Assembly (NCBI RefSeq): GCF_000384335.2
Contig: NZ_KQ031382.1
Coordinates: 2,108,001-2,172,000, forward strand
Direction of reading: 5' to 3'
Source of the DNA: Hyphomicrobium sp. 99
GTDB lineage: Bacteria > Pseudomonadota > Alphaproteobacteria > Rhizobiales > Hyphomicrobiaceae
Length of the DNA: 64,000 bases
In this document: piece by piece, positions 22,679 to 30,765 of the stretch
Layout: every line of letters starts with the position of its first letter
How positions within the stretch are numbered: the first letter of the stretch is position 1
Notes under the pieces: model-generated
Seen by the model: only the letters and a program-made list of their open reading frames with translations
What the model was told of the DNA's origin: nothing
Databases searched by the model: none
Made by a program: the position numbers and the translations under genes

Positions 22679-23845
22679 ATGGTTTTTTGGATTCTAGTGG
22701 CCGGATTGGTGGCAGGCGTAACGCTTGCCATTACGTGGCCGCTCATGCGTCCGTCGCCCCTATCGACAGACGCCATCGGCGCCGATATCGCCGTCTACAA
22801 AGACCAACTCAAAGAGATCGCCGCCGACGAGGCGCGAGGAACGCTTGGAGCCGCCGAAGCGGAAAGCGCGCGCGCCGAAATCGGGCGCCGGATTTTGCGG
22901 GTATCCGAGGGCAATTCGAAAGCCGAAGCTTCATCTGGTTCGGCCGGCCGCAATCGATTTATCAAACCAGTTTCGATTGCCCTGTCCGTTGCCCTGCCGC
23001 TTGCGAGCTTGGGGCTCTATCTCGTCTACGGCGCACCTGGCATGCCCGCGCAGCCCCTGAGCGAGCGTCTCGCCGAGGCGACCGTGTCGAACAAGCCCAA
23101 CGACCTGATTGCTAAGGTCGAAGAACGGCTCCGAGAGCATCCGGAAGACGGCACAGGATGGGATGTGATCGCGCCGGTATACTATGCAACCGGACAATAT
23201 GCCGACGCCGCGACTGCGTACCAAAACGCCATTCGCCTGATCGGCGAAACGCCGCGCCGTCTGCTCGGCTTCGCCAACGCGCGCATCCACCTCGAGAACG
23301 GCGTTGTCCCGGAAGACGCGCGCAAGGCACTCGAACGAATTCTGGCGATCGAGCCGAACTCGACGGAGCCCCGCGTTTGGCTGGCGCTTGCCAAGGAGCA
23401 GGATGGACGCCTAGCGGAAGCGGCCGCTGACTATCGCAAGCTTATCGACGAAGCGCCGGCCCACGCACCGTGGCGCAAGGCTCTCGAAGACCGTCTCGCG
23501 AACCTCGGCAAGGATGCGGGCCGCACGCCTGCAGGTAAGGAGGCGACCACTGCTCCAGCTGCAACGCCGCCAGCCGCCAATCCTGAAGCCGCCGCGATCA
23601 TGAACATGAGCCCGGCGGAACGGCAGGCATTCATCACGCGTATGGTCGATAACCTCGCGGCCCGTCTCAAGTCCGATGGAAGCGATGCCGAAGGCTGGAT
23701 AAAATTGATACGAGCCTATCAAGTTCTCGGACGCCGCGATGATGCGGTCAAAGCTTTGACCGATGCGCGTGCCAATCTCAAAGGCAATCAGGTCGGCTTG
23801 GCCGAGGTCGAGAACCTCGCGCGCCAGCTCGGCCTCGGAAGCTAA
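22679..23845 (+). CDS. ccmI: Cytochrome c biogenesis protein CcmI (CycH)
   Basis: CcmI holds unfolded apocytochrome c for the haem ligase. The 388-residue protein has two N-terminal membrane segments (WILVAGLVAGVTLAITWPLM; SIALSVALPLASLGLYLVYG) around the CcmI-type cytoplasmic loop (DIAVYKDQLKEIAADEARGTLGAAEAESARAEIGRRIL). A TPR-rich periplasmic domain follows from residue 140 (GWDVIAPVYYATGQYADAATAYQNAI; VWLALAKEQDGRLAEAAADYRKL). It heads the ccmI-ccmE-ccmF-ccmH operon. ATG 22679 is used because the first membrane segment starts there. Confidence 0.92.
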   Translation: MVFWILVAGLVAGVTLAITWPLMRPSPLSTDAIGADIAVYKDQLKEIAADEARGTLGAAEAESARAEIGRRILRVSEGNSKAEASSGSAGRNRFIKPVSIALSVALPLASLGLYLVYGAPGMPAQPLSERLAEATVSNKPNDLIAKVEERLREHPEDGTGWDVIAPVYYATGQYADAATAYQNAIRLIGETPRRLLGFANARIHLENGVVPEDARKALERILAIEPNSTEPRVWLALAKEQDGRLAEAAADYRKLIDEAPAHAPWRKALEDRLANLGKDAGRTPAGKEATTAPAATPPAANPEAAAIMNMSPAERQAFITRMVDNLAARLKSDGSDAEGWIKLIRAYQVLGRRDDAVKALTDARANLKGNQVGLAEVENLARQLGLGS

Positions 23846-23860
23846 CGCACAGGGTTACCA

Positions 23861-24331
23861 ATGACACGGAAGCAAAAGCGCGGAGTGCTGATCGGCGGAG
23901 GGGTGGCGGTGCTTGCCGTTGCGCTCGTGCTGGTGCTTTTCGCGTTGAAGGACAGCATCGTCTTCTTCCATACGCCGAGCGACATCGTCGAAAAGGGAGT
24001 CCAGCCCGGCCAGCGCATCCGCCTCGGTGGTTTGGTGGAGCAGGGGTCCGTCGTTCGCGGGCAGGGGACGACAATTACGTTCAAAGTAACCGATACGCTG
24101 AAAGATATTCCGGTTACGTTCACCGGTGTGCTGCCTGATCTGTTTAAGGAAGGCCAGGGCGTGGTCGCGGAAGGTATGCTCGACGGCAACGGCAATTTCA
24201 AAGCCGACAGCGTACTGGCAAAGCATGACGAAAATTATATGCCTCGCGACGTCGCGAAGGCGCTCGAAGCGAAAGGCGTCAAGCTCGGCACGAGTGCCCA
24301 TCCCGGTCAGTTGAAGGCAGAGATGCCTTAG
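23861..24331 (+). CDS. ccmE: Haem chaperone CcmE
   Basis: CcmE carries haem covalently in the periplasm and passes it to the CcmFH ligase. The 156-residue protein has an N-terminal anchor ([22 protein letters not shown]), the OB-fold core ([36 protein letters not shown]) and the haem-binding [10 protein letters not shown] with H122 and Y126. It starts 15 bases after ccmI. Confidence 0.96.
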   Translation: MTRKQKRGVLIGGGVAVLAVALVLVLFALKDSIVFFHTPSDIVEKGVQPGQRIRLGGLVEQGSVVRGQGTTITFKVTDTLKDIPVTFTGVLPDLFKEGQGVVAEGMLDGNGNFKADSVLAKHDENYMPRDVAKALEAKGVKLGTSAHPGQLKAEMP

Positions 24332-24342
24332 AAGGATATGCC

Positions 24343-26322
24343 GTGATCGTAGAATTCGGACATTTCGCGCTGATCCTCGCTCTGCTGGTCGCCGTCGTGC
24401 AGGTCATCGTTCCTGCGATCGGCGCCGCCATCAAGGACGAGCGGATGATGCGCGTCGCCGAACCGGCGGCAGTATCGCAACTCTTCCTGATCGCCATCGC
24501 CTTCTTCGCGCTGATGCACGCCTACGTGACGTCCGACTTCTCTGTTCTGAACGTCGCCGAGAACTCCCATTCGACGAAGCCGATGATCTATAAGATGGCG
24601 GGCGTCTGGGGTAATCACGAAGGCTCGATGCTGCTCTGGGTGCTGATCCTGGCGCTCTTCGGTGCAGCCGTCGCCGTCTTCGGCAGCAATCTGCCGGTGA
24701 CGCTGAAAGCGCGCGTTCTCTCCGTGCAGGCATCGATCGCCGTGGCGTTCCTGCTCTTCTCGCTGCTGACGTCCAATCCCTTCGCGCGCCTCGATCCGGC
24801 ACCGCCCGATGGACGCGGCTTGAACCCGATCCTGCAAGACCCCGCTCTCGCATTCCATCCGCCCTTTCTCTACACGGGCTATGTCGGCTTCTCGATTGCC
24901 TTCTCGTTCGCCATCGCCGCGTTGATCGAGGGCCGCATCGATGCGGCCTGGGCGCGCTGGGTCAGGCCGTGGACGCTCGCAGCCTGGATGTTCCTGACGA
25001 TCGGCATCGCGATGGGATCGTGGTGGGCCTACTACGAGCTCGGTTGGGGCGGATGGTGGTTCTGGGATCCCGTTGAGAACGCATCCTTCATGCCGTGGCT
25101 CGCCGGAACCGCGCTTCTGCATTCAGCACTCGTCATGGAAAAGCGCGAAGCGCTGAAGATCTGGACCGTGCTGCTCGCGATCCTGACGTTCTCGCTGTCG
25201 CTGATGGGCACGTTCATCGTCCGCTCGGGCGTGCTGACGTCGGTCCATTCCTTCGCCGTCGATCCGGCGCGCGGCGTCTTCATCCTGGCCATTCTGGTTC
25301 TCTTCACCGGCGGCGGACTGGCACTCTTCGCATTGCGTGCCAAAGACATGCAGGCAGGTGGCCTTTTCCAGCCAATCAGCCGCGAAGGGAGCCTCGTCCT
25401 CAACAATCTCCTGCTGGTGACAGCCGCAGCGACGGTGCTCGTCGGCACGCTCTATCCGATGGCGCTCGAAGGAATGACGGGCGAGAAAATCTCCGTCGGA
25501 CCGCCGTTCTTCAACATGACGTTCGGGCCCCTGATGATACCGCTGCTCATCGCGCTCCCGATCGGACCGATGCTGGCATGGAAACGCGGTGACTTCGCTG
25601 GCGCGATGCAACGCTTGGCCTTTGCATTCGGCGCTGCGCTGGTGGCACTCGTCGCCGTATTCGCCGCCGAGTATCGCGGACCGTGGCTGGCCCCGTTCGG
25701 CATCGCGCTCGGCGTCTACGTCATGGCAGGCGCCGTGATCGAATGGGCGAACAGGGTGAGAGTCGGCTCGGCTGGCTTTGATGAAATCGTTCGCCGCGCG
25801 GTGAACTTGCCGCGGTCAGCGTACGGCACGCTGTTGGCCCACTTCGGCATCGGCATGCTCGTTGTCGGCATCGTCGCAACGAGCGCCTATCGCGAAGAAC
25901 ATATCTTGGCGATGAAGCCGGGCGAGAAACTTGCGGTCAATGGCTACGACATAACCTTCACCGGCATCGAACGCGCCCGCGGACCGAACTACGTCGAGGA
26001 CATCGCTGACTTCGATGTGAAACGCGATGGCGCGCCGATTGCGCGTCTCACGCCTTCGAAGCGCCTCTACGATGCCCCGCCGCAAACGACCACCGAGTCC
26101 GGTATTCACGCTGCATGGCGTGGCGATCTCTATCTCGTCATCGGCGATCCGCAACCGAACGGCGGTTATGCCGTGAGAGCATATTTCAATCCACTCGTGC
26201 GCTTCATCTGGCTCGGCGCATTGATCATGTTCATCGGTGGCGGGGTCTCGCTATCCGACCGGCGCTTACGCGTCGGCGCACCGGCAAAATCGCGCCACCC
26301 CATCGCTGTACCCGCGGAGTGA
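24343..26322 (+). CDS. ccmF: Cytochrome c haem lyase subunit CcmF
   Basis: This 659-residue multi-spanning protein has the tryptophan-rich WWD signature (WGGWWFWDPVENASF from W235) and the conserved HNxxxxH-type His regions of haem-handling proteins. CcmF joins haem to the CXXCH motifs of apocytochromes together with CcmH and CcmI. GTG 24343 is the start, 11 bases after ccmE. Its stop overlaps ccmH by four bases (GTGA). Confidence 0.95.
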   Translation: MIVEFGHFALILALLVAVVQVIVPAIGAAIKDERMMRVAEPAAVSQLFLIAIAFFALMHAYVTSDFSVLNVAENSHSTKPMIYKMAGVWGNHEGSMLLWVLILALFGAAVAVFGSNLPVTLKARVLSVQASIAVAFLLFSLLTSNPFARLDPAPPDGRGLNPILQDPALAFHPPFLYTGYVGFSIAFSFAIAALIEGRIDAAWARWVRPWTLAAWMFLTIGIAMGSWWAYYELGWGGWWFWDPVENASFMPWLAGTALLHSALVMEKREALKIWTVLLAILTFSLSLMGTFIVRSGVLTSVHSFAVDPARGVFILAILVLFTGGGLALFALRAKDMQAGGLFQPISREGSLVLNNLLLVTAAATVLVGTLYPMALEGMTGEKISVGPPFFNMTFGPLMIPLLIALPIGPMLAWKRGDFAGAMQRLAFAFGAALVALVAVFAAEYRGPWLAPFGIALGVYVMAGAVIEWANRVRVGSAGFDEIVRRAVNLPRSAYGTLLAHFGIGMLVVGIVATSAYREEHILAMKPGEKLAVNGYDITFTGIERARGPNYVEDIADFDVKRDGAPIARLTPSKRLYDAPPQTTTESGIHAAWRGDLYLVIGDPQPNGGYAVRAYFNPLVRFIWLGALIMFIGGGVSLSDRRLRVGAPAKSRHPIAVPAE

Positions 26323-26801
26323 GCATCTTGCGACGCTTTCCGGCAATCGCCTTTTTGACAGTATGGACGGTCTTCGCTGCCGCTCCGGCCGCGCTCGCCG
26401 TTCAGCCGGGCGAGATGCTGGCCGATCCCGCGCTCGAACAGCGGGCACGAACGATTTCGGCCGAGCTGCGCTGCCTCGTCTGTCAGAACCAGTCGATCGA
26501 CGATAGCGACGCCCCGCTCGCAGGCGATCTTCGCCGGCTCGTGCGCGAGCGGTTGGAAGCGAAAGATTCAGACCAGCAGGTTCTCGACTATGTCGTCGCC
26601 CGATACGGCGAATTCGTACTTCTGAAACCGCGTTTCGAACTCTCGACCCTGCTGCTTTGGTTGACGCCCGTTCTGGTTCTGCTCGGTGGTCTCGCACTGG
26701 TTCTGCGGGCCGCGAAAAAGGACCCATCGTCTCCGAGCGCGCCGCTGACCGAGCAGGAAAAAGCCAAGCTCGACGCGATCCTTACCGACGAGCGGCACTA
26801 G
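26319..26801 (+). CDS. ccmH: Cytochrome c maturation thiol protein CcmH (CycL)
   Basis: CcmH reduces the CXXCH cysteines of apocytochrome c. The 160-residue protein has a signal sequence (AIAFLTVWTVFAAAPAALA), the hallmark LRCLVCQNQSI with C52/C55, and a C-terminal membrane anchor (LLLWLTPVLVLLGGLALVL). GTG 26319 overlaps the ccmF stop. It is the last gene of the ccm operon; degP follows after 126 bases. Confidence 0.94.
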   Translation: MSILRRFPAIAFLTVWTVFAAAPAALAVQPGEMLADPALEQRARTISAELRCLVCQNQSIDDSDAPLAGDLRRLVRERLEAKDSDQQVLDYVVARYGEFVLLKPRFELSTLLLWLTPVLVLLGGLALVLRAAKKDPSSPSAPLTEQEKAKLDAILTDERH

Positions 26802-26927
26802 TCAAAGCGCACGTCTCCAAGCGCTAGATTACCAACAGTTAACGTCCCTGACATGCTGCCGTAATCCCGCGTTCGCTACGCCTCGAATTAAGGCTAGCGA
26901 AGCCTGCATTTATTTGGAGACCCTGGG

Positions 26928-28529
26928 ATGCGATTGCCCCACCGTACGTCGACAACATCACCTTTCAAATTAGCTTCAAAAATCGCCCCGGCCTCGCTCG
27001 CGATGGCGGCCGTTGCGGCGGTGGGTATTGGATTCTTCACGCCCTCCTATCCCGCTCTTGCCGATACCGTCGGCCAGACCATTCAGACGCCGTTCGGCAA
27101 CGCACCGATTTCGTTTGCCGACATCGTGGACAAGGTCAAACCGGCCGTCGTGTCTGTTTCGGTCGTGAACGATGGTGGCGCCTCCAAGCTTGCCTCGAAC
27201 GACAAGAACGACAAGAACGGTAAGAAGGCCGACAAGGGCTTCACGCTTCCGGATCTTCCCCCGGATCATCCGCTCCACGACTTCTTCAAGAATCTGCCGA
27301 AGGAATTCGGCCAGCAGGAGCAAAAACCGAAGATCGTTCAAGGCCAGGGTTCAGGCTTCGTCATCACGCCTGATGGCTACGTCGTGACCAACAATCACGT
27401 CATTGACGGCGCGACGAAGATCCAGGTCACCTTCGACAACGACGAGACGAAGTACGATGCCAAGCTGGTCGGCACCGACCAGCGCACCGACATCGCCGTC
27501 ATCAAGATCGAGAGCAACAAGACGTTCCCGACGCTGAAGCTGGCGGAAAAGGAATCGCGCGTTGGTGACTGGGCGTTGGCAGTCGGCAATCCGTTCGGCC
27601 TCGGCGGCACCGTCACCGCCGGCATCGTTTCAGCGCTGGCACGCGACATCGGCTCGGGCCCCTACGATTATCTGCAGATCGACGCTGCCGTGAACCGCGG
27701 CAACTCGGGCGGACCGACCGTCAACATCAACGGCGAAGTCATCGGCGTTAACACCGCGATCTTCTCTCCGTCAGGCGGCAACGTCGGCATCGCTTTCGCA
27801 GTGCCCGCGAAAACCGTGAAGGAAGTTGTTCAGCAGTTGAAGGCTGGCGGTACCGTCAATCGCGGATGGCTCGGCGTTAAGATCCAGAACGTCGATGAAG
27901 ACACCGCCGCGAGCATCGGACTTCTCCAAGCGCACGGCGCCCTCGTCAGCGAAGTGACGCCGAACGGTCCAGCCGCGAAATCCGGCATCAAGGCCCAAGA
28001 CGCGATCATCCAGGTGAACGGTGAAAAGATTGCCGACAGCCGCGACCTTGCGCGGAAGATCGCCGAGCTTGCTCCCGACACCCCGGTCGACGTCAAGGTA
28101 TGGCGCAACAACGCCGAGGAAACGGTCAAGGTAAAGCTCGGGCTGTTCCCGAAGAACGCCGAAGCTGCCATGAGCGGCGATAACAACGACGAAGACAGCA
28201 ATGGCAACAACGACGATGACAACGCCAAGCCGTCATCCGTCGAGCTGAGCCAGCTCGGTCTGACGTTGATGCCGGCCCGTACCGGCAAGGACGCAGGCGA
28301 AGGCGTTGCGATCGCTGAGGTTGACCCCTCTTCGGACGCCGCTCAGAAGGGCCTGAAGCCGGGCGACGTGATCCTCGAGGTCTCCGGCCAGACGGTCGGA
28401 ACTCCGGACGACGTTCTCTCGGGCATCAAGAAGGCCCAGGACCTGAAGCGTACGGCGGTTCTCCTCCACATCAAGTCGTCGGATCAGAAGCGCTTCGTCG
28501 CCGTCCAGCTCGCCTCCAAGAAAGGCTGA
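26928..28529 (+). CDS. degP: Periplasmic serine protease DegP/HtrA
   Basis: This 533-residue Do-type protease degrades or chaperones misfolded envelope proteins. An N-terminal export segment at about residues 20-46 precedes the trypsin-like domain with the triad H157 (TNNHVID), D188 (RTDIAVIKI) and S260 (NRGNSGGP). Two PDZ domains follow (about 300-390 and 430-525). A Lys/Asp/Asn-rich loop (KNDKNGKKADK, residues 93-104) and an Asp/Asn-rich spacer between the PDZ domains are lineage-specific. A two-component pair follows at once, a linkage seen in other alphaproteobacteria, so envelope-stress control is likely. Confidence 0.94.
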   Translation: MRLPHRTSTTSPFKLASKIAPASLAMAAVAAVGIGFFTPSYPALADTVGQTIQTPFGNAPISFADIVDKVKPAVVSVSVVNDGGASKLASNDKNDKNGKKADKGFTLPDLPPDHPLHDFFKNLPKEFGQQEQKPKIVQGQGSGFVITPDGYVVTNNHVIDGATKIQVTFDNDETKYDAKLVGTDQRTDIAVIKIESNKTFPTLKLAEKESRVGDWALAVGNPFGLGGTVTAGIVSALARDIGSGPYDYLQIDAAVNRGNSGGPTVNINGEVIGVNTAIFSPSGGNVGIAFAVPAKTVKEVVQQLKAGGTVNRGWLGVKIQNVDEDTAASIGLLQAHGALVSEVTPNGPAAKSGIKAQDAIIQVNGEKIADSRDLARKIAELAPDTPVDVKVWRNNAEETVKVKLGLFPKNAEAAMSGDNNDEDSNGNNDDDNAKPSSVELSQLGLTLMPARTGKDAGEGVAIAEVDPSSDAAQKGLKPGDVILEVSGQTVGTPDDVLSGIKKAQDLKRTAVLLHIKSSDQKRFVAVQLASKKG

Positions 28530-28648
28530 GTTAACCAGCCATGGAAGAGTCGGGCAGCCCCATCGATCAAACGGCGGGGCTGCCTCGACGTCCGGGGCAC
28601 GGCCAGCTAAACAGTGAGCGGAGAAAAGGCGAAGGTCGGACATACACC

Positions 28649-29329
28649 ATGCGCGTGCTCGTGATTGAAGACGATAAAGAAACCGCGCTTTTCCTTCAGA
28701 AATCTTTGAAAGAGAACGGCCACACGGCCGACCTTGCGCATGACGGCGAAGCCGGACTGGCGCTCGCGACGGACGGGGCGTACGACGTTTTGATCGTCGA
28801 CCGGATGTTGCCGCGCCTCGACGGACTGTCACTCATCAAATCGCTGCGGGCAGAGGGCAATCGCACGCCCGTGCTCATCCTCTCCGCGCTGGGCGAGGTC
28901 GATGATCGCGTCAAAGGCCTGCGCGCCGGGGGCGACGATTACCTGACGAAGCCATACGCCTATTCCGAACTCTTGGCACGCGTCGAAGCGCTCGGCCGCA
29001 GGACGGCGCCGGAAGAGCAGCAGACCCGCTACTCCGTCGGTGATCTCGTGCTCGATCGTCTCTCGCACCGCGTGACACGAGGCGGCGAGCATATTCTTCT
29101 GCAGCCGCGCGAATATCGCCTTCTCGAATATCTCATGCAGCATGCCGGTCAGGTCGTCACGCGCACGATGCTGCTCGAGCATGTCTGGGACTATCACTTC
29201 GATCCACAAACGAACGTCATCGACGTTCACGTTTCGCGTCTCCGCGCCAAGATCGACAAGAACTTCGATACGCAATTGCTGCACACGGTGCGGGGCGCAG
29301 GATATACAATTCGTGACGGCCCTGCTTGA
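28649..29329 (+). CDS. OmpR-family response regulator next to degP
   Basis: The 226-residue regulator has a receiver domain (VIEDD, phospho-Asp D51 in LIVDRMLP, LTKPY) and a winged-helix domain (QPREYRLLEYLMQHAGQVVTRTMLLEHVWDYHFDPQTNVIDVHVSRLRAKID), closest in form to the CopR/QseB/TctD-like OmpR subgroup. ATG 28649 is chosen because VLVIEDD homology starts there. It overlaps the kinase gene by 17 bases. The target genes are not visible from the sequence; the degP neighbour suggests envelope stress. Confidence 0.9.
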   Translation: MRVLVIEDDKETALFLQKSLKENGHTADLAHDGEAGLALATDGAYDVLIVDRMLPRLDGLSLIKSLRAEGNRTPVLILSALGEVDDRVKGLRAGGDDYLTKPYAYSELLARVEALGRRTAPEEQQTRYSVGDLVLDRLSHRVTRGGEHILLQPREYRLLEYLMQHAGQVVTRTMLLEHVWDYHFDPQTNVIDVHVSRLRAKIDKNFDTQLLHTVRGAGYTIRDGPA

Positions 29330-30761
29330 CCGGGTCGCGAAAGCGGCATCGACGACAGCCTTTGGACTGAGCGCGCTAGCGGTAGCTTTTTTTCTTTTTG
29401 CCGCTGCGATCGTCGTCGGCATTCTGTTCTGGCAGACCAACAACCTGCTGACCGATCAGGTGTTGACCACGCTCAACGCCGAAGCCCGCATCCTGTCCTC
29501 CGAAATGAAAGTCGGCGGCCAAGGCAAATTGACAGAAACGGTAACGGCCCTTTCCCGTCCGCAAGGCATTGGGCTTTATTATCTGGCCGACGCCAACGGT
29601 GGGAAGATTGCCGGAAATCTCAACCGCATTCCGCCTGAACTCGAAGCCGAGGGGCGCGGCGGCGTATTCACCTATCAGCAAACGGTGGACGGCGAGGAGA
29701 GAACGCATCTCGCGGTCGCCATTCCCGTTGATCTCGGTCCAGGTCTGCGTCTCATGATCGGCCGAGACGTCGAGGATCAGCGCGCGTTTGCAGATTCCGT
29801 CCGCCTCACATTTCTGCTCGGATTTGGCGTGCTGTCGATCGTCGGTCTGCTCGGCGGCCTTGCGGTTAGCCGCCTGATTGTCATTCGTATGGACGAAATC
29901 ACGGCGACCAGCCGGCAGATCATGGAAGGCGATCTCTCGCGCCGCATTCCGACATCGGGCAAAGGCGGTGAACTCGACAGCCTCGCAGGCAGCCTCAACG
30001 AGATGCTGGATCGTATCGAAAGCCTGATGAGCGGTCTGCGCGAAGTCTCCGACAACATCGCCCACGATCTCAAGACGCCGCTCAATCGCTTGCGAAATTC
30101 GGCCGAGGCTGCACTCCGCGATCCTCGTGGCGGCGAAGCCTATCGCGAAGGCCTCGAGCGAACGATCGAGAAGGCCGACGAGCTGATCAAAACCTTCAAC
30201 GCACTTCTCCTCATCGCCCGTCTCGAAGCAGGGCCCCTCGAAGAAAGTACGGAGACGTTTGATCTCGGCCGGTTCGTCGCCGACGTCAGCGAGCTTTACG
30301 CACCCGCTGCAGAAGAGGCGGGCTTCGTATTGTCGATCGAGACGGAGCAGGGCTTGTTCGTCTCGGGCAACCGTCAATTGATCGGACAGGCAATCGCCAA
30401 TCTCATCGACAACGCGATCAAATACTCAAACGGCGGAGAGCCCGGCAGCGCCATCACCGTTCGCGCCGGCCTAGTCGAGGGACGCCCCGCCATCTCCGTC
30501 GGTGATCACGGCCCTGGCATCGACGCGGCCGATCGGGAAAAAGTGCTGAAGCGCTTCGTGCGGCTCGAGGCAAGCCGCACCAAACCCGGCACCGGTCTTG
30601 GGCTTAGCCTCGTCGCGGCAGTCGCCCGCCTCCATCACGGCGAAGTGCGCCTCGAAGACAATCAGCCGGGATTGCGGGTCGTGCTCCTGCTGTCGAACAA
30701 ATGCTTGATCGCAGCCCCTCAACGCGGTGGTGACGCCGAGCCCGGTCTTGCGGCACAATGA
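29313..30761 (+). CDS. Membrane sensor histidine kinase with HAMP domain
   Basis: The 482-residue kinase has a first membrane segment (LSALAVAFFLFAAAIVVGILFW), a periplasmic sensor of about 130 residues, a second segment (LTFLLGFGVLSIVGLLGGLAV), HAMP, the His box SDNIAHDLKTPLNRLR (H251), N box IANLIDNAIKYS and glycine boxes GDHGPGID and GTGLGLSLV. GTG 29313 lies inside the regulator gene, giving translational coupling. It ends five bases before glnE. Confidence 0.9.
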   Translation: MTALLDRVAKAASTTAFGLSALAVAFFLFAAAIVVGILFWQTNNLLTDQVLTTLNAEARILSSEMKVGGQGKLTETVTALSRPQGIGLYYLADANGGKIAGNLNRIPPELEAEGRGGVFTYQQTVDGEERTHLAVAIPVDLGPGLRLMIGRDVEDQRAFADSVRLTFLLGFGVLSIVGLLGGLAVSRLIVIRMDEITATSRQIMEGDLSRRIPTSGKGGELDSLAGSLNEMLDRIESLMSGLREVSDNIAHDLKTPLNRLRNSAEAALRDPRGGEAYREGLERTIEKADELIKTFNALLLIARLEAGPLEESTETFDLGRFVADVSELYAPAAEEAGFVLSIETEQGLFVSGNRQLIGQAIANLIDNAIKYSNGGEPGSAITVRAGLVEGRPAISVGDHGPGIDAADREKVLKRFVRLEASRTKPGTGLGLSLVAAVARLHHGEVRLEDNQPGLRVVLLLSNKCLIAAPQRGGDAEPGLAAQ

Positions 30762-30765
30762 GGTT

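Noticed and set aside
26802..26927. Heat-shock or ECF promoter in front of degP
   Set aside because: No convincing -35/-10 pair could be recognised by eye.
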